Shown here one piece after another: positions 7,891-14,496 of a stretch of 54,289 nt of DNA. The stretch's first letter is position 1. Each line of letters begins with the position of its first letter. The translations under genes were made by a program, and so were the position numbers. This DNA is from an uncultured Bacteroidales bacterium (GTDB lineage: Bacteria; Bacteroidota; Bacteroidia; Bacteroidales; UBA932), in assembly GCA_946625485.1 (NCBI GenBank), contig CAMOTB010000003.1:1-54289 (forward strand). Reading direction: 5' to 3'. Under the pieces are notes generated by a model, which worked only from the letters and a program-made list of their open reading frames with translations, searched no databases and was not told the DNA's origin.

Positions 7891-9006
7891 ATGAAGAAAC
7901 TGATTCTTGCCATCATACTAGCCGTTTCATCCATTGTTGCTTCTGCACAGTGGTATGCCAGGCCCTCATCCAATGCAACAGTAACAGCTTTTCTAGAGGG
8001 AAGAAGCGCAGTAGGTTCTCTTCCTCGTCCCAGTTCAACCGCTCAGGAGAGTGGGACAGTTATTGTAAGAATATGGGTAGATAACTATGGAAAGGTCGTA
8101 AAAGCACAAGCCGGTTCATATGGTACAAATCTATTAGACAGGAGCGTGTGGGCTGCTGCGAGAAATGCTGCGATGGGTACACGATTCAGTCAAAATATGG
8201 ATGCCCCAGCTATGCAAGAGGGGACAATTAAGTATGTTTTCTGGGCAGAGAACCAATATAACGAGCTTTCAGTAAACAAAGGCGCCATTAAGTTTCTAGG
8301 AATCCCAATTGATGGATCTGAATCGCAGTTCGCAGAGAGGCTATTGGATAAAGGATTCACCTACAGTCGTATTTACGAGTGCTATAAAGGCGAATTTAAT
8401 GGAAAACCTGTCGACGTATACCTTCATACGAATCATGGCAGAATGGATCGAGTATATGTTTCCTTTCCGTATACATCAGAAGGAGAAGTCAAGGTGGAAT
8501 ACAACAATCTTTTATCGCAATTCGAAAAGTCTGGGAAGTATTTAGCTGCAGAAGCTAATAAAACTCTGACGGACAAGGATGATATTTCGCACGAAATCGC
8601 AGTCAATAGCAAACGATTCCAGGCAAGTTTCCATTATCTTGATCCAGATAAGGATCCGAAAGACTTCATGAATACCTTTCTGGATAACTTCTCTGATCTT
8701 CTTACAGAGGAACAGTTAGCAAAGCTTAAGGAGGTTTCACAAAAAGCATTAGACACTCCGGATGCAGACCTGGAAACTCGTCAGGCTGAGATGATGAAGG
8801 AAATGGAAGAATCGGGGCTCTTCAAAAGCGATAATAATAAGCCTGATCCTGAACAAGCCGTTCGTTTTCTTAAAGCTTTGTTGGATGGAATGAACTCAGC
8901 TATCGATGGCACAGTTTGGTTCATGATTCACGAATACAACGGCAAGTATCAAATTGGGCTCTATTACGACAACATTCATAATCGACCTCACGGAGAAGAT
9001 CTTTAA
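7891..9006 (+). CDS. Exported protein with TonB C-terminal-like domain
   Basis: 371 residues with a cleavable signal peptide (cut near VASAQW). Residues about 50-115 (GTVIVRIWVDNYGKVVKAQ, LLDRSVWAAARNA, GTIKYVFW) follow the TonB C-terminal fold seen in energy-transducer proteins, but there is no N-terminal membrane anchor or Pro-rich linker, so it is unlikely to be a working TonB. The rest is mixed alpha/beta, with KVEYNNLLSQFEKSGKYL and an acidic helical segment near 270-310. I know no function for it. It has its own promoter and terminator. Confidence 0.65.
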   Translation: MKKLILAIILAVSSIVASAQWYARPSSNATVTAFLEGRSAVGSLPRPSSTAQESGTVIVRIWVDNYGKVVKAQAGSYGTNLLDRSVWAAARNAAMGTRFSQNMDAPAMQEGTIKYVFWAENQYNELSVNKGAIKFLGIPIDGSESQFAERLLDKGFTYSRIYECYKGEFNGKPVDVYLHTNHGRMDRVYVSFPYTSEGEVKVEYNNLLSQFEKSGKYLAAEANKTLTDKDDISHEIAVNSKRFQASFHYLDPDKDPKDFMNTFLDNFSDLLTEEQLAKLKEVSQKALDTPDADLETRQAEMMKEMEESGLFKSDNNKPDPEQAVRFLKALLDGMNSAIDGTVWFMIHEYNGKYQIGLYYDNIHNRPHGEDL

Positions 9007-9014
9007 TTCTCAAT

Positions 9015-9040
9015 GCTCACCAATTGGTGGGCGTTTTCTT
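9015..9040 (+). terminator. Rho-independent terminator
   Basis: GCTCACCAA (9015-9023) pairs with TTGGTGGGC (9024-9032), one G-T pair, with the central bases forming the loop, followed by GTTTTCTT. Confidence 0.75.
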
Positions 9041-9041
9041 G

Positions 9042-9072
9042 TTTGGATAATTCTGAATAACAGTTATATTTG
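9042..9072 (+). promoter_or_regulatory. Promoter of the Phd/RelE-type operon
   Basis: TTTG at 9042-9045, a 19-nt spacer, and TATATTTG at 9065-9072. The last base of the -7 box is the first base of a perfect palindrome. Confidence 0.8.
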
Positions 9073-9087
9073 TACATTATAATGTAC
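9072..9087. promoter_or_regulatory. Palindromic operator of the toxin-antitoxin operon
   Basis: GTACATTATAATGTAC is a perfect 16-bp palindrome that abuts the -7 element and would cover the transcription start. Phd/YefM antitoxins repress their own operons by binding such sites, so autoregulation here is a well-founded inference. Confidence 0.7.
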
Positions 9088-9097
9088 GTATAAAGCT

Positions 9098-9328
9098 ATG
9101 GTTGTTATCAGTTCAGCGGAACTCCGCAGCAATATGAAGAAGTACCTGGATATCGCAAAGACGGAGCAGGTATTGATTCAGCGAGGAAAGAATGAGACTT
9201 TTGTCCTTTCCGCACAACAGACACCGGTCGAATATGATCTCGCTCGCGCGGTCACGGTTGATGATGTGATCGCCAAGGTGAGAGAAGGTCTGACTGAAAT
9301 GTTTGAGCGCAAGGCTGCAGAGAAATGA
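9098..9328 (+). CDS. Phd/YefM-type antitoxin
   Basis: A 76-residue antitoxin of the Phd/YefM family. The N-terminal half has the dimerising, DNA-binding fold (VISSAELRSNMKKYLDIAKT, VLIQRGKNETFVLSA), and the C-terminal half is a charged segment that would wrap the toxin. It neutralises the toxin encoded next, whose ATG overlaps its stop (ATGA), and probably represses the operon at the palindrome just upstream. Confidence 0.85.
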   Translation: MVVISSAELRSNMKKYLDIAKTEQVLIQRGKNETFVLSAQQTPVEYDLARAVTVDDVIAKVREGLTEMFERKAAEK

Positions 9329-9666
9329 AGGTTCTTTTTCTTCCAGAAGTCAGCCAGCAGTTTGTTGAGTTGGCTGAGATTCTGTACGACAAGGGCTATT
9401 TGAGTTTCCTGGATGATGCCATCGAGTACTCAGACAGCCTCTTTCGCCAAATCCAGAGAGAACTTCCCATTAGAGTTCATCGGGATGCTCCTGCCTATTT
9501 CGACAGATATGGGAAAGGCATGTCTTATGCCGCATTCACCAAGAACAAACATACGACCTGGTATGTTTTCTTCAACGTGTATGAGATTGCCGGAGAGTTG
9601 ATTTACCTTGTTCGTCATCTAAGCAATAATCACGTGATCGCTCATCATTTGGATATTGGATCTTAA
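9325..9666 (+). CDS. RelE/ParE-superfamily toxin
   Basis: A 113-residue protein paired with the Phd/YefM antitoxin. The layout fits the RelE/ParE superfamily: KVLFLPEVSQQFVELAEILYDKG (residues 2-24, an opening strand and helix), a second helix of DDAIEYSDSLF type, then strands including TTWYVFFNVYE and LIYLVRHLSNNHVIAHHLD. RelE relatives cleave mRNA at the ribosome and ParE relatives poison gyrase; I cannot tell which applies. Its place near the right end of the island suggests a maintenance role for the element. Confidence 0.75.
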   Translation: MKVLFLPEVSQQFVELAEILYDKGYLSFLDDAIEYSDSLFRQIQRELPIRVHRDAPAYFDRYGKGMSYAAFTKNKHTTWYVFFNVYEIAGELIYLVRHLSNNHVIAHHLDIGS

Positions 9667-9799
9667 AAGCCCCCGAAACATGGAATCAACCATCTGATAT
9701 TACCTCGAAACGTTCAGTTCCCTTAAATGCAAATAAAATATATTTTTGTATTTCAAAATGGGGAAGAGTACATTTATTGAATACGCTGCTGAGTAGCAA

Positions 9800-9834
9800 G
9801 CAGGGGGTCGCCGGTTCGAATCCGACTATCTCCA
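9800..9834 (+). other. Orphan tRNA 3' fragment, candidate attachment site
   Basis: This looks like the 3' part of a tRNA from the anticodon stem on: GCAGG, a 5-nt variable loop, a T arm with TTCGAAT loop (one mismatched stem pair) and acceptor strand TATCTCC plus A. No matching GGAGATA 5' half lies within 100 bp upstream. Integrative elements that use tRNA genes leave such a fragment at one end, and base composition changes here from AT-rich accessory DNA to GC-rich chromosome. I infer an att site; the intact tRNA would lie beyond the left edge. Confidence 0.6.
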
Positions 9835-9835
9835 C

Positions 9836-9872
9836 AAAAAAGGGGCAACACCACGTGGTGCTGCCCCTTTTT
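9836..9872. terminator. Strong bidirectional hairpin terminator
   Basis: A nearly perfect stem AAAAAGGGGCA / TGCCCCTTTTT continues through one bulge into CACCAC / GTGGTG with no loop sequence. A-run and T-run flanks allow termination in both directions. It directly follows the tRNA fragment, as expected for the old tRNA terminator. Confidence 0.85.
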
Positions 9873-9880
9873 GCGGAGAT

Positions 9881-9954
9881 GCCCGGCAGTGGCGCTGCCG
9901 GGCGCCAGTCTTTCATTGAGGGGCATGCCCCTCAAACTCCCCAGCCCTGCGGGC
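9881..9954. repeat. Cluster of GC-rich hairpins
   Basis: Three hairpins in a row: GCCCGGCA (9881-9888) with TGCCGGGC (9896-9903); a perfect 20-bp palindrome TTGAGGGGCATGCCCCTCAA (9916-9935); and GCCC/GGGC around TGC (9944-9954). There is no gene from 9667 to 10266; this stretch holds only the tRNA fragment, hairpins and repeats. Confidence 0.7.
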
Positions 9955-10003
9955 TTTCGGCTTCAGGCCTGCATCTTGGGGCAGCCTTTGCGATGATACG
10001 AGA

Positions 10004-10117
10004 GCGACGAAAGGATTAAAGACTGCGATTCTTTCCTTTCGTCGCGCTGTTTCCCTTCATTTCGCCCAATTCCTTGCGACGAAAGGAAGACTACGGCACT
10101 CCCGTTCCTTTCGTCGC
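10004..10117. repeat. Four copies of a 12-mer in alternating orientation
   Basis: GCGACGAAAGGA occurs at 10004-10015 and 10076-10087, and its complement at 10034-10045 and 10106-10117. Spacers are 18, 30 and 18 nt, so the copies form two similar hairpins. The second pair extends to 16 perfect bases per arm (10073-10088 and 10105-10120). No family is recognised. Confidence 0.8.
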
Positions 10118-10166
10118 AAGCCCGACATTCAACGCCACTACCAGAAGAGTACGACGCCGTTGGCTC

Positions 10167-10212
10167 CTTGCTGTCGGAGGTCCCTGTTGCCGGAAAGCTT
10201 GCTGTCGGAGGT
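10167..10212 (+). repeat. 15-bp direct repeat upstream of the oxidoreductase gene
   Basis: CTTGCTGTCGGAGGT occurs at 10167-10181 and 10198-10212, a 31-bp period, ending 33 bp before the -7 box of the next gene. It could be a tandem binding site or a slippage product. Confidence 0.6.
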
Positions 10213-10244
10213 GCGCTGTCAGAAATGGGTGTGGGGCGTTTTCT

Positions 10245-10252
10245 TATATTTG
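10245..10252 (+). promoter_or_regulatory. -7 box of the oxidoreductase operon
   Basis: TATATTTG matches the Bacteroidetes -7 consensus, 14 nt before the start codon at 10267. No TTTG is at the usual -33 distance. Confidence 0.5.
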
Positions 10253-10266
10253 ATTATCTTTACGAC

Positions 10267-11358
10267 ATGAAAACAGTCGTCTCTTTCCGAAAATGTTTGG
10301 CGGTCCTCTTCGGACTGGCTCTTCTTACTGTTTCGCTTCGTGCGGCGGAGCCGTTCCGCATCGCCGTGGCAGGGGTCACGCACGACCACCTGGGCGGGGT
10401 GGTGTCCCAACTCAAGCAGGGTGACATCCAAGTCGTAGGGGTGTGGGAGTCGGATGCGCGTTATCTGCATGCCAATGCGCTCAGCGGGGTGCTCCCGGAG
10501 GGCCTTCTCTTTGCCGACCTGGGCGAGATGCTGGATGCGACCCACCCCGAGGCCGTCGTGGCCTACGGCTCGATCAAGGAACATTTGGCTGTCGTCGAGG
10601 CCTGTGCCCCGCGCGGCATCCATGTGATGGTGGAGAAGCCCCTCGCCGCGAACCTGCGCGATGCGAAGAAAATGGCCGCCTTGGCCCGGAAGCACGGCAT
10701 TCTCCTGCTGACCAACTACGAAACGACCTGGTATGCCGCCAACCGTTTTGTCCGGCAAGAAGTCGAAGCCGGAAAGCTGGGCCCCCTCTACCGGATCGAA
10801 ATCTACGACGGCCATCAGGGTCCCATCGAGATCGGCTGCAGCAAGAAGTTCACCGACTGGCTGACCGATCCCGTCCTCAATGGCGGAGGGGCCGTGATGG
10901 ACTTCGGCTGCTATGGGGCCAACCTGGCCACCTGGCTGCTCAAGGGACAGAAACCTGCGCGCGTCTATGCCGTCCTGCAGCATAATAAGCCGGAAGTCTA
11001 TCCCAAGGTGGATGACGACGCCACCATCGTCCTGGACTATCCCGGTACGACGGTGCAGATCAACGCCTCGTGGTGCTGGCCTTACGGTCGCAAGGACATG
11101 TATGTATATGGGAAAGACGCCTGCCTGTACCAGGCTGATTCGAAAAGGGTCGCCCGGAACCCCGGCCAGCCTGCGCTTGAAACGCCGGCGCTGGAGGCCC
11201 CTTACGACAATCCTTTCCACTACCTGGCTGCGGCGGTGAGGGGAGAGATCCGCGTTTCCCCGACCGACCTGTCCTCGCTGGAAAACAACCTGACCGTCAT
11301 GGAAATCCTCTCGGCCGCTGTCCGCAGCGCCCGCAAGGGAACCCCGGTCAAGCTATAA
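10267..11358 (+). CDS. Exported Gfo/Idh/MocA-family oxidoreductase
   Basis: 363 residues. The ATG at 10267 was chosen because it gives a signal peptide (KTVVSFRKCLAVLFGLALL, cut near LRAAEP); the longer open frame to 10168 would bury it and would start upstream of the promoter. The mature protein has a Rossmann fold (IAVAGVTHDHLGG) and the family's EKP motif (HVMVEKPLAANLRDAK), followed by an alpha/beta substrate domain containing GGGAVMDFGCYGANLATWLL. Such enzymes use NAD(P) on sugars or cyclitols; exported members are common in gut Bacteroidales and some act in glycan cleavage (GH109-like). The substrate is unknown. The acyltransferase follows after 32 bp. Confidence 0.85.
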   Translation: MKTVVSFRKCLAVLFGLALLTVSLRAAEPFRIAVAGVTHDHLGGVVSQLKQGDIQVVGVWESDARYLHANALSGVLPEGLLFADLGEMLDATHPEAVVAYGSIKEHLAVVEACAPRGIHVMVEKPLAANLRDAKKMAALARKHGILLLTNYETTWYAANRFVRQEVEAGKLGPLYRIEIYDGHQGPIEIGCSKKFTDWLTDPVLNGGGAVMDFGCYGANLATWLLKGQKPARVYAVLQHNKPEVYPKVDDDATIVLDYPGTTVQINASWCWPYGRKDMYVYGKDACLYQADSKRVARNPGQPALETPALEAPYDNPFHYLAAAVRGEIRVSPTDLSSLENNLTVMEILSAAVRSARKGTPVKL

Positions 11359-11390
11359 CCTTCGCATGAAACAGACTAATTAACGGAACA

Positions 11391-12557
11391 ATGGAGAATA
11401 CAATACAGAAACGCGAAGTCTGGGTGGACTGGCTGCGGGTGATTGCCTGCCTGATGGTGATGGTCGTGCACAGTACGGAACCTTTCTATATCGGTGGAGA
11501 CGGAGCGCTGGTCCTGACGGCCGGGGATGCCTTCTGGTCGGCTTTTATCGATTCGCTGGTCCGCTGCTGCGTGCCCCTTTTCGCCGTTGCATCCAGTTAT
11601 CTGCTTTTCCCGCTGCGCTATGACGCCGGGGAGTTCGTGCGCCGCCGGGCCGTCCGGGTCCTGATCCCGCTGGCGGTCTGGTCGGTCTTCTACGCCTTCC
11701 TCTGGGGGAGTCCGGCGCAGAATTTCAAGGATCTGCTCTTCAACTTCAATTATTCCGCCGGGCATCTGTGGTTCGTGTACATGCTTCTGGGCATGTATTT
11801 GCTGATGCCGCTGCTTTCGCCCTGGGCGGAAAAGGTGAGCCGCAAGGAACTGACGGTCTATCTGGGGATCTGGCTCTTCACGACGATCCTTCCCATGCTG
11901 CGCGACCTGCTCTCCGGCGGGCAGGTGACCGTCATCCAAGGGGTATCCGGTGTGCCCCGGCAGGCCCTGACGCCCTTGTGGGGCGAGGCCAGCTGGAACA
12001 GTTACGGCACGTTCTACTATATCAGCGGCTTCATCGGCTACCTTCTGCTCGGCTTGTATTTCCGTCGTTTTGTCGGCCCGATGTCCTGGGGAAAGACGCT
12101 CGCCATCGCACTGCCTTTCTTCCTCGCGGGCTTTGGCATCACTTTCGGCGGCTTCTACCGGCGGCTGCTCACTATGGCGGCCGGAAATTTTCCGGTCTCC
12201 GGCCCGATCGACCACGTCGTCTTCTGGGAAACGACCTGGCAGTATGATACGCTCGGCGTGGTGCTGATGACGGTCGGCTGCCTGCTGGTCCTGCGTAAGA
12301 TTACGGCACAGGGTCCTTTCTATCAGCATGTCGTGCTGCCGGTTTCGCAGGCCAGTTACGGGATGTACCTGGGCCACATGGTGGTCCTCGCGGCCTTCTC
12401 CGGCCTTTTCCGGGGCTGGCTGGGGACCGGTGGGGACGCGCTCTGGGTCACGCCTGTCGAGATCCTGCTGACCGCCGTCTGCAGCTACATCGTCACGGCT
12501 CTCGCCGCTGTCCTTCTGCGCCGCATTCCCAAGCTGGGGAAATGGATTATCGGATAG
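11391..12557 (+). CDS. Membrane acyltransferase, acyltransferase-3 family
   Basis: 388 residues with about ten predicted membrane helices. The start WVDWLRVIACLMVMVVHST carries the Arg and His of the acyltransferase-3 (OafA/YrhL) signature, and RRRAVRVLIPLAVWS is the typical second motif. The family moves acetyl or other acyl groups onto sugars of surface polysaccharide, lipid A or peptidoglycan across the inner membrane. It follows the exported oxidoreductase in the same direction, probably in the same transcript. No fused SGNH domain is present. The acceptor cannot be deduced. Confidence 0.88.
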   Translation: MENTIQKREVWVDWLRVIACLMVMVVHSTEPFYIGGDGALVLTAGDAFWSAFIDSLVRCCVPLFAVASSYLLFPLRYDAGEFVRRRAVRVLIPLAVWSVFYAFLWGSPAQNFKDLLFNFNYSAGHLWFVYMLLGMYLLMPLLSPWAEKVSRKELTVYLGIWLFTTILPMLRDLLSGGQVTVIQGVSGVPRQALTPLWGEASWNSYGTFYYISGFIGYLLLGLYFRRFVGPMSWGKTLAIALPFFLAGFGITFGGFYRRLLTMAAGNFPVSGPIDHVVFWETTWQYDTLGVVLMTVGCLLVLRKITAQGPFYQHVVLPVSQASYGMYLGHMVVLAAFSGLFRGWLGTGGDALWVTPVEILLTAVCSYIVTALAAVLLRRIPKLGKWIIG

Positions 12558-12571
12558 TCGATCTCCGCATA

Positions 12572-12602
12572 TTTGCATTTTTATCGGAATGCAGTAAATT
12601 TG
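12572..12602 (+). promoter_or_regulatory. Promoter of the VOC-SDR pair
   Basis: TTTG at 12572-12575, a 19-nt spacer and TAAATTTG at 12595-12602. The start codon is at 12635. Confidence 0.75.
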
Positions 12603-12634
12603 TCGTTCCAAAGTGAAGTGAAACGTAAGAGAAT

Positions 12635-13714
12635 ATGGCATCATTCAATATCTCCGGAATCCAGCAGGTAGGCGTGGGTACGGTCGATTTCAGAAAGTCC
12701 TGGAACTGGTTTATCGAGCATTTCGGCTTTGATATCCGCGTCCTGGAGGACGATACCGTCGCAGAACGCATGCTCCCTTATACCGGCGGCAAGGCCCAGA
12801 AACGCCATGCCTGCATCGCCTTGAACCTGCAAGGCGGCGGCGGGCTGGAGATCTGGCAGTATTCCGACCGCAAGCCGCAGCCTTGTCCCTTTGAGGTGGC
12901 CATCGGCGATCTCGGAACCTTTGCGGCCAAGATCAAATGTCTGGACGTCAAGGCCTTCCATAAGCAGATCGAAGCCAAGTGGAGCGAAGTCAGCCCTGTG
13001 GCCGCGCTCCCTGACGGCACGCCCTGCTTCTATGTCAAGGACCTGTATGGCAACTGCTTCCAGCTGGTTGAGCGGAAGGATGTCTTTATCCCGCAGGGCG
13101 GGAGCCTGACCGGCGGCGTCATCGGCGCCCTGGTCGGCGTGACCGACATGGACCGGTCCATCGCTTTTTACAAGGAAGTCCTGGGCTATGACAAAGTGCT
13201 TTATGACCGGACGGGCAGTTTCGAGGACTGGGGGCTGATGCCGGGTACCGCAGAGCGTTATCGCAGGGTCCTGCTGAGCCCTTCGAAGCCTCGTACGGGC
13301 GCCTATGCAGGCTTGTTCTCCGGGGACACGATCGAACTGGTCCAGGCCCTGGAGCGCGAACCCCGCAAGATCTACGAAGGCCGCTACTGGGGCGATCCGG
13401 GCTTTATCCAGATCTGCTACGACGTGACCGGGATGCGCGCCCTGGAAAAGTTCTGCAACGAGAAAGGGCATCCGTTTACCGTGGACAGCTGTCCGGGAGA
13501 CGTGAGCTTCGACATGGGTGACGCCTCCGGCCATTTCACTTATATCGAGGATCCCGACGGAACGCTGATCGAGCTGGTTGAGACCCATAAGGTCCCGATC
13601 GTCAAGAAACTCGGCTGGTTCATCGATATGAAAAAGCGCGATCCCGAGAAACCGCTGCCGAAATTCCTCTTCCGGGCTATCGGTCTGGTGTCCCGCCAGA
13701 AAGTCACGGAATGA
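12635..13714 (+). CDS. VOC-superfamily (glyoxalase/dioxygenase-like) protein, two domains
   Basis: 359 residues made of two vicinal-oxygen-chelate modules. The first (about 5-145) opens IQQVGVGTVDFRKSWNWF and closes FYVKDLYGNCFQLVE; the second (about 160-315) opens GVIGALVGVTDMDRSIAFY and closes YIEDPDGTLIELVETHK. The paired His/Glu metal-ligand pattern is only partly visible (His is missing at the start of the second module). Substrates range from methylglyoxal adducts to catechols; none can be assigned. The ATG of the SDR gene overlaps its stop, so the pair probably works together on one small molecule. Confidence 0.85.
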   Translation: MASFNISGIQQVGVGTVDFRKSWNWFIEHFGFDIRVLEDDTVAERMLPYTGGKAQKRHACIALNLQGGGGLEIWQYSDRKPQPCPFEVAIGDLGTFAAKIKCLDVKAFHKQIEAKWSEVSPVAALPDGTPCFYVKDLYGNCFQLVERKDVFIPQGGSLTGGVIGALVGVTDMDRSIAFYKEVLGYDKVLYDRTGSFEDWGLMPGTAERYRRVLLSPSKPRTGAYAGLFSGDTIELVQALEREPRKIYEGRYWGDPGFIQICYDVTGMRALEKFCNEKGHPFTVDSCPGDVSFDMGDASGHFTYIEDPDGTLIELVETHKVPIVKKLGWFIDMKKRDPEKPLPKFLFRAIGLVSRQKVTE

Positions 13715-14496
13715 ATACAGTCTGGATCACCGGCGCTTCTTCGGGGATCGGAGAAGCCTGCGCCTACCGCTATGCATCGGAAGGGGCCCGTCTCATCCTG
13801 ACTTCCTCCTCCCGGGAACGGCTGGAGCCTGTCGCCCGGAAATGCAAGGAGGCCGGCGCTCCGGATGTCTGTGCCCTGCCCTTTGACCTGGGTGAATTGA
13901 GCGGAATCGACGCGCTGGTCAGCCAGGCCTGGAATGCCTTCGGCAAGATCGACACGGTCTATCTCAACGCCGGAATCAGTCAGCGTACGACCGTAGAGGA
14001 TACGTCCTTGGAAATGATACGCAAGATCATGGAGATCAATTATTTCGCTCCGGTTGCCATTGCCAAGGCCCTTCTGCCCGCCATGCTCTCCCAAGGAGGC
14101 GGACATATCGCTGTCACGACCTCCATCGCCGGGCGTTTCGGCTTCCCGCTGCGCTGCGGTTACAGTTCGTCCAAGTTTGCCCTGTATGGCTTTTTCGAAA
14201 CCCTGCAGGCCGAATATGCAGACAAAGGTATCCAGGTCACGATCGTCTGTCCCGGACGCGTGCGGACGAATATCTCCTACTATGCCCTGGACAAGGGCGG
14301 CGAGCGTCACGGCAAGCTGGATCCCGGTCAGGCGGGAGGACTGAGTTCGGAGGATGCTGCCCGCAAGATTGTGCGGGCGATTGCCAAAGGACGCCGCGAG
14401 GTCCTGGTCGGTCGCGGCGAACTGGTCATGGTCTGGATCAAGCGCTTCTTCCCGGGCCTCTGTGCCCGTCTCGCGCGCCGGATCAAGCCCGTCTAA
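13711..14496 (+). CDS. Short-chain dehydrogenase/reductase
   Basis: 261 residues, a classical SDR: cofactor motif TGASSGIG (residues 7-14), NAG (LNAGIS), catalytic Ser in VTTSIAGR, and the YSSSK active site. The C-terminus is longer and basic with a hydrophobic stretch (VMVWIKRFFPGLCARLARR), as in DHRS7-like membrane-associated members. It uses NAD(P)H on a carbonyl or alcohol; the substrate is unknown. It is coupled to the VOC gene by a 4-bp overlap and its stop codon interlocks with that of the convergent peptidase gene (14493-14496). Confidence 0.9.
   Translation: MNTVWITGASSGIGEACAYRYASEGARLILTSSSRERLEPVARKCKEAGAPDVCALPFDLGELSGIDALVSQAWNAFGKIDTVYLNAGISQRTTVEDTSLEMIRKIMEINYFAPVAIAKALLPAMLSQGGGHIAVTTSIAGRFGFPLRCGYSSSKFALYGFFETLQAEYADKGIQVTIVCPGRVRTNISYYALDKGGERHGKLDPGQAGGLSSEDAARKIVRAIAKGRREVLVGRGELVMVWIKRFFPGLCARLARRIKPV

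Noticed and set aside
9740..9834. Complete tRNA gene
   Set aside because: No acceptor 5' strand, D arm or paired anticodon arm was found upstream of the T arm; only the 3' part is present.
9777..10019. Plus-strand ORF over the tRNA fragment and hairpins, and its minus-strand partner 9686-9916
   Set aside because: They run through the tRNA fragment and a strong terminator hairpin and have no protein features.
10004..10120. CRISPR array
   Set aside because: The 12-mers alternate in orientation, are too short and too few, and there are no cas genes.
10168..10266. Upstream extension of the oxidoreductase gene
   Set aside because: It would bury the signal peptide and start upstream of the -7 box and within the direct repeats.
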